Shown: one piece after another, positions 16,940 through 25,315 of the stretch
Numbering within the stretch: position 1 is the stretch's first letter
Layout: each line of letters opens with the position of its first letter
Source of the DNA: Acrocarpospora pleiomorpha
GTDB lineage: Bacteria; Actinomycetota; Actinomycetes; Streptosporangiales; Streptosporangiaceae
DNA: 64,000 bases
Direction of reading: 5' to 3'
NCBI RefSeq assembly: GCF_009687885.1
Contig: NZ_BLAF01000048.1
Coordinates: 114,372 to 178,371 of the forward strand
Position numbers and translations under genes: made by a program
The notes under the pieces: model-generated
Seen by the model: only the letters and a program-made list of their open reading frames with translations
Databases searched by the model: none
What the model was told of the DNA's origin: nothing

Positions 16940-17725
16940 AATCGCTCGTACCAAAGACTGCTGGGTGAGGCTCGCGGCGAAGGTGCCGTGCTGGTCGTAG
17001 AGGAGGCCGCGGCCGATCGTCCGGCCCCGGTCGAGCGCCAGGTTCTCGAAAACCCCGAGCAGCCACGGCCCGCGCGGTATCGCCGCCACGTGGATGGTCA
17101 GGTCGAGCGAGAGCGCACCGTACTTCTCGCCGGCCGTCAGCTGCGCGGCGCGATACTGCCCGGCCCCGACCATGTCGGCGACCAGCCCGAGGGCCGCCAC
17201 CGGCCACGACTCGCCGTCCTCGACGCGCAAGCGGGTCAACCGCATCCACTGGAGCATGAGCGTGCCATCCTCGGGCGTCGGCACCCGCCGCATGTCGAAG
17301 TCACGGTCGACAAAAGTGTTCTCGCCGCCGCGGCTGACATTCCGCTCGTACGCCTCCGGCGGCCCCACATCCGGCGGAGAAACCTCGACACGCGACGGTT
17401 GGTCGGCCTCCACCGTCGCCCACGCGATCCCGGCGGTGGTGGTGGCGTCGCCCTGGTCGATCCGCCCGGAGAACGCCGCCCCGCTCCGCCCGCGATGGTG
17501 CACGTCCACGACCAGCCGCGCTTCGGGTTCCGTACGCAGCGGACGGGCGAACGCGATGTGCGCCCCCGCGACCGACTGCCCCTCCGGCGCGTTCCGCTCG
17601 AAGGACTGCAGCATGACCGCCGCGACATAGCCGCCGAAGGTCGCGCCCCACATGTTGCCCCAACCGGAGGGCGGCCGGAGCGTGTCGCCGTCGATCCCGA
17701 GCAGTTCATCAATCATGAGGTTCAT
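16934..17725 (-). CDS. Acyl-CoA thioesterase-like protein (TesB double-hotdog family)
   Basis: 263 residues from MNLMIDELLGI; the open frame extends upstream but that part is not family-like. The N-terminal hotdog has WGNMWGATFGGYVAAVMLQSFE and VAGAHIAFARPL with VVDVHHRGRSGAAFSGRIDQ. The C-terminal hotdog has ALSLDLTIHVAAIPRGPWL and GRGLLYDQHGTFAASLTQQSLVR, the typical ending of TesB-like thioesterases. It probably releases a CoA ester within this pathway. It is convergent with the CoA-transferases and divergent from the hydrolase at 17844, with a dyad in the shared promoter. Confidence 0.85.
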   Translation of the reverse strand: MNLMIDELLGIDGDTLRPPSGWGNMWGATFGGYVAAVMLQSFERNAPEGQSVAGAHIAFARPLRTEPEARLVVDVHHRGRSGAAFSGRIDQGDATTTAGIAWATVEADQPSRVEVSPPDVGPPEAYERNVSRGGENTFVDRDFDMRRVPTPEDGTLMLQWMRLTRLRVEDGESWPVAALGLVADMVGAGQYRAAQLTAGEKYGALSLDLTIHVAAIPRGPWLLGVFENLALDRGRTIGRGLLYDQHGTFAASLTQQSLVRAIR

Positions 17726-17760
17726 CGGCTCGCTTTCGTACGGCCCGTCATTGCTATAGT

Positions 17761-17775
17761 TTTGAGAATATCGAA
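17761..17775. promoter_or_regulatory. TTTGA...TCGAA dyad in divergent promoter
   Basis: TTTGAGAATATCGAA lies between the thioesterase-like gene (start 17725) and the hydrolase gene (start 17844). It resembles the 16-bp elements near 7447 and 7664 but has one base less in the middle. Confidence 0.4.
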
Positions 17776-17843
17776 CTGTGAGACCGCCACACAATAGCCC
17801 ATCTAGTGCGATAGCGGTCGCCACGTATATGAGGAGGAGACCC

Positions 17844-18716
17844 ATGCCGGTAGCCGATGTGGACGGGCTGGAGATCGCCTACGAGATCCATGGCGACGGC
17901 GACCAGACCTGGGTGCTGACCCCAGGCGGCCGTTTCAGCAAGGACTACGGCGGCGTACGCGAGACCGCCGAGGCGCTCGCGGCGCGGGGACGGCGGGTGG
18001 TCATCTGGGATCGGCCCAACTGCGGCGCGTCCAGCGTCGACTTCACCGGTCCCTCGGAGTCGGAGGTTCAGGCCGACGCGCTGGCCGGGCTGGTGCGCTC
18101 GCTCGGCCTGGGACCGGTGATCATCGCGGGCGGCTCGGGCGGCTCACGCGTGTCCCTGCTGGCGGCGGCTCGCCATCCGGACATCGCCGCCGGGCTGGCG
18201 ATCTGGTGGATCAGCGGCGGTGTCTACGGACTCATGACGCTCGGCTGCCACTACTGCGGTGACTCCATCTCCGCAGCGTGGACGGGTGGCATGGCCGCCG
18301 TCGTCGAGCTGCCGACCTGGCGGGAAGTCCTCGAGCGCAATGCGGCGAACAGGGAGCGCATGCTGGCGCTCGACTCGCGGGAGTTCATCGCCACGATGGA
18401 ACGCTGGATGATCGCGTACGCCCCGAGGGAGGAGCAGCTCGTCCCCGGGCTCGCGGACGCCGACCTGACCCGTGTCGCGGCGCCGACGCTGGTCTTTCGC
18501 AGCGGCGCGAGCGACTCGAACCACACCCGCGCGACGTCGGAAGGGGTCGCCGCGCTGATCCCCGGCGCGCGGCTCGTCGAGCCTCCGTGGGGCGACCGGG
18601 AATGGGTGGAGCGCACGCAGGCGGCAGCGGCGCGTGGCGAAGCCCTGTTCGAGCGCTGGCCGCTTCTCGTGCCCCAGCTCACGGAGTGGAGCGACGCCAT
18701 TGACGCACACCTGTAA
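17844..18716 (+). CDS. Alpha/beta hydrolase
   Basis: 290 residues starting MPVADVDGLEIAYEIHGDG, with GAGGAGGAGA upstream of the ATG. The fold is clear: VVIWDRPNCGASS, then the nucleophile elbow IIAGGSGGSRVSLLAA with the Ser in G-x-S-x-G, and VAAPTLVFRSGAS with the acid-strand region. Where most members have the catalytic His near the end, the sequence reads VEPPWGDREWVERT and no His is obvious. Either the charge relay differs or it uses another residue. It probably opens an ester or lactone or a C-C bond in the pathway; the substrate is unknown. Confidence 0.85.
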   Translation: MPVADVDGLEIAYEIHGDGDQTWVLTPGGRFSKDYGGVRETAEALAARGRRVVIWDRPNCGASSVDFTGPSESEVQADALAGLVRSLGLGPVIIAGGSGGSRVSLLAAARHPDIAAGLAIWWISGGVYGLMTLGCHYCGDSISAAWTGGMAAVVELPTWREVLERNAANRERMLALDSREFIATMERWMIAYAPREEQLVPGLADADLTRVAAPTLVFRSGASDSNHTRATSEGVAALIPGARLVEPPWGDREWVERTQAAAARGEALFERWPLLVPQLTEWSDAIDAHL

Positions 18717-18727
18717 CATGTCTACGA

Positions 18728-18744
18728 TTTCAAATCTATAGAAA
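18728..18744. promoter_or_regulatory. TTTC...GAAA dyad upstream of GMC gene
   Basis: TTTCAAATCTATAGAAA, 20 bp before the GTG at 18764. It shares the ATAGAA half with the element at 7664-7679. It may be an operator, but it could also be part of the promoter. Confidence 0.3.
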
Positions 18745-18763
18745 TAAATGGAGGCGGCAAGAA

Positions 18764-20386
18764 GTGACGTACGACGTAATCATCGTCGGGGCCGGGTCGG
18801 CTGGGTGCGCGCTCGCCGCCCGGTTGTCCGAGAACGATTCCCGGCAGGTGCTCCTCCTGGATGCCGGCCCCGACTACGAGCGACTCGACAACTTCCCCGC
18901 CGAAATCTCCAGAGCCAGATCGATGGCCGCGACCTTTCCCGGTCACCCGATCAACTGGTCGTTCGTCGGCGAACTCACGCCGGGCCAGAAATACCCCCTC
19001 GCCCGCGGCAAGCTGGTCGGTGGCTCAAGCGCGGTCAACGGCACCTATTTCATTCGCGGACGGCGTGAGGACTTCGACCAGTGGGCCGCGCTGGGCAACG
19101 ATCTCTGGTCGTACGAACAGGTGTTGCCCTTCTTCAAGAAGAGCGAGCGAGATCTGGACTTCGCTGACGAGTTCCACGGCCAAGACGGGCCGATGCCGGT
19201 CCGGCGACCTGGGCAGAAGGAACTGCAGCCTGTTTCGCAAGCCTTCATCGAGGCCTGCCTGCGGGCCGGCTATCCGGAGGACCCGGACAAGAACGCGCCC
19301 GCCGAGGAAGGCGTGGGTCCCATTCCGCGGAATGTCGTCGACGGGTTCCGCATGAATACCGCCGTCACCTATCTTGCGTCGATCCGGAACCGACCGAACC
19401 TCACCGTGCTGGGCGACACCTTTGTCCGCAGGGTGATCTTCGACGGCAAGCGGGCTGTGGGCGTCGAGACCGAACGCGACGGGCGACCCGCCGAATTCCG
19501 GGGCAACGAGATCGTCTTGAGTGCCGGAGGCATCAAATCGCCGCACCTGCTCATGCTCTCCGGCGTCGGACCGGCGGACAGTCTCCGCAAGCACGGCATC
19601 GAGGTCGTCCATGACAGTCCCGGGGTCGGTCGCAATGTGAAGGACCATCCCTCGGTCTTCGTGAACTACCGGGTGCGCGAGGATAGGACGCCGCTCCCTG
19701 TGGATTTCATGCCATTTCAGACGTGTCTCAATCACACTGCGGCTGAATCCACCGTCGACGGGGACCTGCAGATCACGTGTGGGGCTGCCCCGTACAGCAG
19801 GATGATCGGGTCGGCGACGGGAAAGCGCATCGGGGTGCCGTCGTACCTCACGCGGCCACTGGCGACCTTGTCCGCCCTGCGGCGGCTCCCCACCCGGCTT
19901 GTGTACACACAGGCGAGGAACCAGGACAATCTCGTGCTCCTGTGTAGCCTCGACGCCGAGCAGAGCACCGGTGAGATCTATCTCAACTCCGCCGACCCTG
20001 CCGACTCGCCGGGCATCAGCCTCAACTACCTCTCCGATCCAGCGGACCTGCCCCGGGTTGTCGCCAACGTACGACTCGCCCTCGAATTGCTGCAGTCGCC
20101 CCAGTTCAAACGTCTTGGCACGCAGATCGTCAGCCCCTCTGATGAGGATCTCCGCAAATGGATCACGGGTAACCTCGGCACGTCCCTGCACACGAGCTCC
20201 AGCGCGCGGATGGGTCCCGAGTCGGATCCCACCGCGGTGGTGGATCAGTACTGCCGCGTCCACGGCGTGGAGGGGCTCCGGGTGGTCGACATCTCGATCA
20301 TGCCGACGATCATTCGGCGCGGTCCCGCGGCCACCGCGGTGATGATCGGTGAGCGCGCCGCCGCCCTCTTCGATCTCGCCGGCTAG
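18764..20386 (+). CDS. GMC-family FAD-dependent oxidoreductase
   Basis: 540 residues, GTG start with GGAGGCGG upstream. FAD-binding starts YDVIIVGAGSAGCALAARLSEN. GMC signature 1 is ARGKLVGGSSAVNGTYFIRG, and signature 2 lies in GGIKSPHLLMLSGVGP. The active-site end has SLHTSSSARMG, then MPTIIRRGPAATAVMIGERAA. The RRGP-A-TAVMIGE ending resembles mycofactocin-linked GMC enzymes (MftG type) more than choline dehydrogenase, but no mft genes are in the window. It probably oxidises a primary or secondary alcohol of the imported substrate. Its stop codon overlaps that of the convergent ATPase gene. Confidence 0.93.
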   Translation: MTYDVIIVGAGSAGCALAARLSENDSRQVLLLDAGPDYERLDNFPAEISRARSMAATFPGHPINWSFVGELTPGQKYPLARGKLVGGSSAVNGTYFIRGRREDFDQWAALGNDLWSYEQVLPFFKKSERDLDFADEFHGQDGPMPVRRPGQKELQPVSQAFIEACLRAGYPEDPDKNAPAEEGVGPIPRNVVDGFRMNTAVTYLASIRNRPNLTVLGDTFVRRVIFDGKRAVGVETERDGRPAEFRGNEIVLSAGGIKSPHLLMLSGVGPADSLRKHGIEVVHDSPGVGRNVKDHPSVFVNYRVREDRTPLPVDFMPFQTCLNHTAAESTVDGDLQITCGAAPYSRMIGSATGKRIGVPSYLTRPLATLSALRRLPTRLVYTQARNQDNLVLLCSLDAEQSTGEIYLNSADPADSPGISLNYLSDPADLPRVVANVRLALELLQSPQFKRLGTQIVSPSDEDLRKWITGNLGTSLHTSSSARMGPESDPTAVVDQYCRVHGVEGLRVVDISIMPTIIRRGPAATAVMIGERAAALFDLAG

Positions 20387-23300
20387 GACACAAGATCTGC
20401 CCAGCTCCAGGCGGGGGTGGGAGCGCCATCCGTTTCCCGGCCATACCGGAACCGTTCGTGACCGTCAGTCTCCTCAACCCACAGATCGAACAGACCCACC
20501 GATATCAGGCGATCCACCACGACGGTTGCTTGATCATGCGCGCCGACCTTTCGAAGCTCGGCCAGAAGCGAATCCAGATGCCAATGTATGACGTGCCGGG
20601 CGGGGTCGCGGGCCAGCAGAACAGCGATCTGATCGTGAGCCTCCAGCTCACGAAGCTGCCCCAGAAATACGTGCAGACCGCTGCTCAGCGAAACGCTGGC
20701 TGCGGGATTGCGCTCCAGCAACCTGCGGATCTGTTCGGTGGCACCAGCGCGTCGGAGTTCGGCAAGCAGTCTGCCCACCCCGGTCGGGTATTCCAGCGTG
20801 ACGTGTGCGGCCGGGTCACGGTCGAGGAGGACCTGGATCTGATCCCGGAGAGACCAGGCATTCATTCGGTTGAGCAGGCTGGCGACCCCGAACGGATCGC
20901 TCAGGTGAATGTGCGCGGCCGGCACCCGCCCAAGCAGAATGGCCAGGCCATTTTTCGAGCGGAAGCGCACGAACTGGTCAAGGAGGCGGACAACAGTCTG
21001 CGCGTTGTGCAAAGACATCTCCCGCAGCGGAGAGGGCCCGATAACCGGGTTGCGGGCCAGCAATGCTTCGACCTGCTCATCGGCCCCGATCCGGCGCAGC
21101 TCGGACAGCAGGATACCGATGCTGGGATGGTCGATGGGGAGTACGCGGGCGGGGTCCCGGGCCAGCAATTCCCCGATCTGCCGGTGCGCACCCGTCGTGT
21201 CCAGGCATTCGAGAAGCTTGGCCACGTCGTAAGGGTTCTTGAGCGGCATCTGCTCAGCGCAACGATCAGCGAGCGCCGTGAGTTGTTCTTCCGCCCCGAT
21301 CTCACGAAGCGCGAGCAGAAGCGGAGGCATTCCGAAGACGCTTTCGAAGGAGACCTGGCTGACCGGGTCGCGGGCGAAGAGCGCGGCCAACTGGTCGCGG
21401 AGGCCGAGTTCGCCCATACATTTAAGCAAGTTGGAAAGGTCGTTCGGGCCCTTGAACGGGCTGTGGGCGGCAGCACGCTCGGCCAGCCGCGCCACCTGCG
21501 GGTCCGCGCCGATCTCGCTCAGTCCACGCAGCAGCCCCGCCGTTTGCGAGGGACTGCTGACGTCGAAGTGATCAGCGGCGTGATCAGCCAAAGCGGCCAG
21601 CTGGTCCCGGGCTCCGACTTCGAGTAACGCCTCCAGCAGGCGCGCCCAGGCGAAGCCGTCGACGATATCGACCTCGGTGACCGCCCGGTCGATGAATTCC
21701 AGCAAATGCCGCTGTGCGCCGATGCGATGAAGTTCTCTGACCAGCAAGGTGATGTCTTCCAGGCTGCTGTGTTCCTCGTCGCAACGGACTTGCCCGACCA
21801 CCCAGCCGGTCGCGCTGAGATCGCCCGGATGCGTCATATTGAGGTGATCTAGAAGTCGCAGAGCCGCGGTCGGATCGCCGTGTGCGGTGGCGTGCTTCCA
21901 CAATTGCGCGGCATCGCGGTACAGGCCACGTCCAGCTGCCGCGTCTCCCAGTTCGACCATGTCCGCCGGATCGGCGTGGGCGATGGCGGCGGCCCAGAAC
22001 TCCGCAGGCGGAAGCTCCTCGGCCCGGGTTCGCCGTCCGTACTGTTCGACCGCGTCGGCGAGCCGATATCCCGTGCCAGAGCCGCTCTCCCGACGCGAAG
22101 GCCGCGGCCTGATTCGGGTGAGGATGCCGCCGATACCGTTACACGGCTGGCTGACATACGCGAACGCTTGCTCCAGCCAATCCTCCGGCAACTGTTCCCA
22201 TTGTGCGTCGGTGAAATAGCCGTGGGCCGCCTCGGCCAGCCAGTCAAACGAGAGGTGCGCACTGCCACCAAGCCGACGGGCGTCCATCGCCGCATTCACA
22301 AGCGCACGGGGCCCCGCTTGTGCCGCGCGATATCGATCCAGAAGAACGGGCACGCCGGCGAGGTATTGGGTGATCTGACCATCCTGCGCGTTCGCCGCGG
22401 CCTCGCGTACCCGAGGATCCACGTCCATCGGGCTGCGCCGCTCCGGATCGACCAACGCGTCAACCGCGTCCCGCGCGAACGAATCAGGCACAGTGATGAC
22501 GTGACCGTCCAACAACTGCCGGGCCTGCGAATGCCGGTCAGGATCGGACGTTCGGCTGAGCGTGTCCCAGTGCAACGGCCAAAGCGTGGCCAGCACCAGC
22601 ACCGGAGCCCGGCCCGGGTCGCGTAGCAACGCGCGCAGACCGGCGGCGACCTGTTCCCCCAACGCGGTATCGCCCAGATAGAACTGCGCCTCGTTCAGCC
22701 AAATGACCGTTCGCGGCCCGACATTCGCCAGGTCACGCAGCACGCCGGCAGGCCGGGTCGGCTCAATGGGATGCCACAACCGCCATTCCTCAGTCTGCTC
22801 GCGCAGCAAATCGAGGCTTTCCCAGCAAGCCCGCGTCTTCCCCGTCGACGAACTCCCGACCAGGACCGCGATCCCGCTCTCGCCACCAGCCGCTCTGCCG
22901 ACAACGTCCGACAACTGCCGATCATGCGCACGAACCAGATAAGCCGGAAGCCCTGCTACGGAATCTCCGATATGCCGATGAACTTCCAGCTCGAGCGCGT
23001 GCGCCACCCCCGACAACTCCCGAAGCGACCGCCCGGGCCGAATATCGTCCACAGCCGCCCGGCCCTGCGCGGCCCGCACCGCGACCCGAGTCGCCGCCGC
23101 ACGCCGATCCGCCTCCCCCTGAAGGGCACTGCGCCACCGCGCCTCGTCGAACAGCGCCGGCTCATGACCAGCGAGACCGGCTCGTACGGCCTGCTGCTGA
23201 ATCGCCCGCACGAGCATGAGCACCTGACCGGCCTGCTGCGGAAACCGCTCCCCCCGAAGCCAATCACCCACCGTGCTCGGACTCACCCCGACAACCTGAG

Positions 23301-23400
23301 CCAAGGCCCGATCGGACGGCATCCGCTCCAGCCGCTCACCCCGAAATGCGGCCAGCGAGCGAATCATCGTCTCGAAATCCGACGGGCCCGGCTCACTCAT
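20383..23400 (-). CDS. HTH-domain STAND-like ATPase with C-terminal helical repeats
   Basis: 1,005 residues from MSEPGPSDFETMIRSL. Residues about 28-70 are a Cro/C1-like HTH (SDRALAQVVGVSPSTVGDWLRGERFP). A P-loop ATPase follows, with Walker A GSSSTGKT (182-189) and Walker B TVIWLNEAQ (231-239). From about residue 600 to the end run repeats of roughly 36-37 residues of the form LL-x-LR-x-xGA-x-xQ-x-x-x-LL-x-RDPAA-V, a superhelical solenoid. The C-terminus ends with an FRYGRETDG...WSWADL tag recalled from similar actinobacterial proteins. The architecture fits a sensor-type NTPase (signalling or phage sensing). Target and ligand are unknown. No effector gene lies beside it. Confidence 0.8.
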   Translation of the reverse strand: MSEPGPSDFETMIRSLAAFRGERLERMPSDRALAQVVGVSPSTVGDWLRGERFPQQAGQVLMLVRAIQQQAVRAGLAGHEPALFDEARWRSALQGEADRRAAATRVAVRAAQGRAAVDDIRPGRSLRELSGVAHALELEVHRHIGDSVAGLPAYLVRAHDRQLSDVVGRAAGGESGIAVLVGSSSTGKTRACWESLDLLREQTEEWRLWHPIEPTRPAGVLRDLANVGPRTVIWLNEAQFYLGDTALGEQVAAGLRALLRDPGRAPVLVLATLWPLHWDTLSRTSDPDRHSQARQLLDGHVITVPDSFARDAVDALVDPERRSPMDVDPRVREAAANAQDGQITQYLAGVPVLLDRYRAAQAGPRALVNAAMDARRLGGSAHLSFDWLAEAAHGYFTDAQWEQLPEDWLEQAFAYVSQPCNGIGGILTRIRPRPSRRESGSGTGYRLADAVEQYGRRTRAEELPPAEFWAAAIAHADPADMVELGDAAAGRGLYRDAAQLWKHATAHGDPTAALRLLDHLNMTHPGDLSATGWVVGQVRCDEEHSSLEDITLLVRELHRIGAQRHLLEFIDRAVTEVDIVDGFAWARLLEALLEVGARDQLAALADHAADHFDVSSPSQTAGLLRGLSEIGADPQVARLAERAAAHSPFKGPNDLSNLLKCMGELGLRDQLAALFARDPVSQVSFESVFGMPPLLLALREIGAEEQLTALADRCAEQMPLKNPYDVAKLLECLDTTGAHRQIGELLARDPARVLPIDHPSIGILLSELRRIGADEQVEALLARNPVIGPSPLREMSLHNAQTVVRLLDQFVRFRSKNGLAILLGRVPAAHIHLSDPFGVASLLNRMNAWSLRDQIQVLLDRDPAAHVTLEYPTGVGRLLAELRRAGATEQIRRLLERNPAASVSLSSGLHVFLGQLRELEAHDQIAVLLARDPARHVIHWHLDSLLAELRKVGAHDQATVVVDRLISVGLFDLWVEETDGHERFRYGRETDGAPTPAWSWADLVS

Positions 23401-23577
23401 CGTGACACCGTCCTCCCGTCCGATACACCCCCAGAACACCACCCCGATTCTCTACTCTCCACACCCCGAGCAGCCAGCCTCTTCCTATCCCGCGCCGTCC
23501 AACCCTGCCCTTTCCCCTCCTGGACACCACCCCTGGACAGGCAGTCTCAATTCGACAGCCGAGTCGAGGAGAAACCG

Positions 23578-23760
23578 TTGAATTCCATTCAGATCTTGGC
23601 GCTACTGCTAGCCGTTTCTGTATCGCTGCATATCGCATTCGCCGCAGCCCTACTTACCCGCCGCACCGGAGCCACCCTCGCAACCGCCACCCTCACCGCT
23701 GTGGGAACCGCCCTCACCGTCCTGGGCCTCTACTTCGCCGCCGTCGCGGCGTACAGCTGA
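23578..23760 (+). CDS. Small two-helix membrane protein
   Basis: 60 residues starting at TTG 23578, which has GAGGAG six bases upstream. Two hydrophobic segments (ILALLLAVSVSLHIAFAAALL and an Ala/Thr-rich second helix ending VLGLYFAAVAAY) are separated by the basic turn TRRTGATLA. This matches small actinobacterial membrane proteins of unknown role. It is divergent from the STAND-like ATPase gene (starts 178 bp apart), so the two could share a regulatory region. Confidence 0.6.
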   Translation: MNSIQILALLLAVSVSLHIAFAAALLTRRTGATLATATLTAVGTALTVLGLYFAAVAAYS

Positions 23761-23770
23761 GTCTCGGACA

Positions 23771-23906
23771 CGGCCGCAGGTAGTATCGGAAGCCGATATC
23801 GGATTCGTCACCTCTTTGGTCGAGCTCGGGTGGGGAAGGGGCTGGTCTGATGCGGGAGTTTCTGCGTGGTGCGATTCGGCTGCACATCCTGCATCATGCG
23901 GCCGAG
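23771..23906 (+). pseudogene. Truncated duplicate of the PadR promoter and first 19 codons
   Basis: The segment repeats the promoter and 5' end of the PadR gene at 25013. It includes a GTAGTATCGGAAGCCGATAT operator block and a start at 23850 followed by codons for MREFLRGAIRLHILHHAAE. The coding part is identical to the intact copy, whereas the spacer before the start differs. Homology stops at 23906, exactly where the minus-strand toxin frame ends. Confidence 0.8.
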
Positions 23907-24152
23907 CTAAGCGGGTGGCATCTGGTCGCGCGGGGGATACAGGCGTTCGAGCCGATCGGTGTGAACGGCCCAGCCGAGCTTGGCGCTGTCCTCGATCCAG
24001 CGGGTGTCCTCGACCTGTTCGTCTTCGGGCACGCCGTAGTGTTCGGCCAGGGTGATCAGATCCCAACCGGCAGCGCGGAGCAGTCCTGGGACAGCTACTC
24101 GTCCCAGACTGCGGTCGACGAAGAACTTAGGCTGCTGCTCGGGTGGCGACAC
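23907..24152 (-). CDS. PIN-like (VapC45-type) toxin, probably truncated
   Basis: 81 residues from GTG 24152, overlapping the antitoxin-like gene by 26 bp. It starts SPPEQQPKFFVDRSLGR, where FFVDRSLGR is the first acidic motif of PIN-like toxins. AAGWDLITLAEHYGVPEDEQVED and WAVHTDR are further family blocks. Full-length members are about 130 residues. This one loses homology after about residue 65, and its stop codon sits at the junction with the PadR duplicate. The missing second half would carry the remaining active-site acids. It may be inactive. RNase activity is the family expectation. Confidence 0.75.
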   Translation of the reverse strand: MSPPEQQPKFFVDRSLGRVAVPGLLRAAGWDLITLAEHYGVPEDEQVEDTRWIEDSAKLGWAVHTDRLERLYPPRDQMPPA

Positions 24153-24828
24153 GGAGCGCGTCCTCGACCTCGTCTCTGCTGAGTCCGTACTCCTCGGCCA
24201 CGACGTCGACCGGCTCGCCGGCTTGGAACAGATCGATGACGTCTTCGAGTTTGGCACCGCCTCGGGCGAAGCGCGGGCGGCCGAACGCATGATCGGCATC
24301 GACGCGCACGTCGGCGACCCGGTATTGCGGCAAGGTGATGACCTGGGCGTATCCGTCTGCGGCGAAGTCCACCCGGCGTAGGTAGCTGGCCACGATCTCG
24401 GAGAACACCAGCTGGCTATTGCGGACGACGACCAATTCTCGTGCGGACTCGTCGCCGACGTGCTCGGCGTAGTCGTTGAGCACCTCAGCGCCGTCGGTGA
24501 AGAGTCGTCGACTGGCCAGAGCGTGCTCCAGGCCCAGTTCGCGCTGGAGCGCGTCGATCGCGGGTCTGATCCGCTGGAGGGGCACTCCCGCCTGTCGGAA
24601 CGCGGCCAGCGCATATCCCTCGGCCAGGCCGATGAAGGGCACGGATGCCTCGTGGGGGCGGTCCGGTCGTGCGGCCGTGATCACGGGGGTCCCGTGGACG
24701 GTTCGGCCGTCACGCAGACGACGTTCATAACCGAAGGCCCACGTAGTGAAGGTTGACGGGGGCACGGCGAGATAGCCCGCCGCTTCGGCGATGCCGTACA
24801 GCGGTGTCGTGAACCGATTGATCGCCAC
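24127..24828 (-). CDS. DUF433-domain antitoxin-like protein
   Basis: 233 residues from GTG 24828, chosen because GGGAGG precedes it by five bases; a GTG six bases earlier abuts the site. The N-terminus is MerR-like HTH (LYGIAEAAGYLAVPPSTFTTWAF). The C-terminal DUF433 domain reads FGRPRFARGGAKLEDVIDLFQAGEPVDVVAEEYGLS then RDEVEDALRVA, a second HTH typical of VapB45-type antitoxins. It lies upstream of, and overlaps, the PIN-like toxin gene, the classic toxin-antitoxin layout. It probably binds its own promoter and the toxin. Confidence 0.88.
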   Translation of the reverse strand: MAINRFTTPLYGIAEAAGYLAVPPSTFTTWAFGYERRLRDGRTVHGTPVITAARPDRPHEASVPFIGLAEGYALAAFRQAGVPLQRIRPAIDALQRELGLEHALASRRLFTDGAEVLNDYAEHVGDESARELVVVRNSQLVFSEIVASYLRRVDFAADGYAQVITLPQYRVADVRVDADHAFGRPRFARGGAKLEDVIDLFQAGEPVDVVAEEYGLSRDEVEDALRVATRAAA

Positions 24829-24955
24829 GTTCACCTCCCTCTTTGCCTCGTGATCTCAGCCGATTCTGTCACTTCGATGATGTCGGTCGTCGACTTAGCG
24901 ATCGATTTCGTCCCGGAGACCACGATGGTAACGCTGCGTGCGGGGCAGGGTCGCG

Positions 24956-24990
24956 GGTAGTATCGGAGGCCGATATCGGATTCGTCACCT
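24956..24990. promoter_or_regulatory. PadR operator (also present upstream of ChrA and in the duplicate)
   Basis: TATCGG-AGG-CCGATA followed by an overlapping CCGATATCGG palindrome precedes the intact PadR gene (about 24959-24980). The same block occurs at about 23785-23806. Before chrA, GATATCG-TCTGG-CGATATC followed by GGCCTTCG appears near 25354-25378. The shared CGATATCGG core fits autoregulation and control of the transporter by PadR. Confidence 0.6.
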
Positions 24991-25012
24991 CATAGGTTGG
25001 GTCCCTGGTCTG

Positions 25013-25315
25013 ATGCGGGAGTTTCTGCGTGGTGCGATTCGGCTGCACATCCTGCATCATGCGGCCGAGCAGGAGATTCACGGCGCCTGGATGACCGAGG
25101 AACTGCGGCGGCATGGGTATGCGATCAGCCCGGGGACGTTGTATCCGACCCTGCATCGGCTGGAAGCCGACGGGTTGCTGATTTCCGAGCAGCGCACGGT
25201 CGATGGTCGCGTTCGGCGGGTGTATCGGGCCACCGAGGCCGGGCACGCGGCGCTTGCCGAGGATCGGGCCGCGCTGGCTGAGCTGGCCCGAGAGGTCCTC
25301 CCCAAGCAGCCCTGA
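25013..25315 (+). CDS. PadR-family transcriptional regulator
   Basis: 100 residues, a short PadR with the winged helix only: MREFLRGAIRLHILHHAAEQEIHG, MTEELRRHGYAISPGTLYPTLHRLEADGLL, then the wing QRTVDGRVRRVYRATEAG and a short C-terminal helix. PadR proteins dissociate from DNA on binding small molecules. It is 84 bp upstream of the ChrA-type transporter, and both promoters share a CGATATCGG element. The first 19 codons are duplicated at 23850. Confidence 0.93.
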   Translation: MREFLRGAIRLHILHHAAEQEIHGAWMTEELRRHGYAISPGTLYPTLHRLEADGLLISEQRTVDGRVRRVYRATEAGHAALAEDRAALAELAREVLPKQP

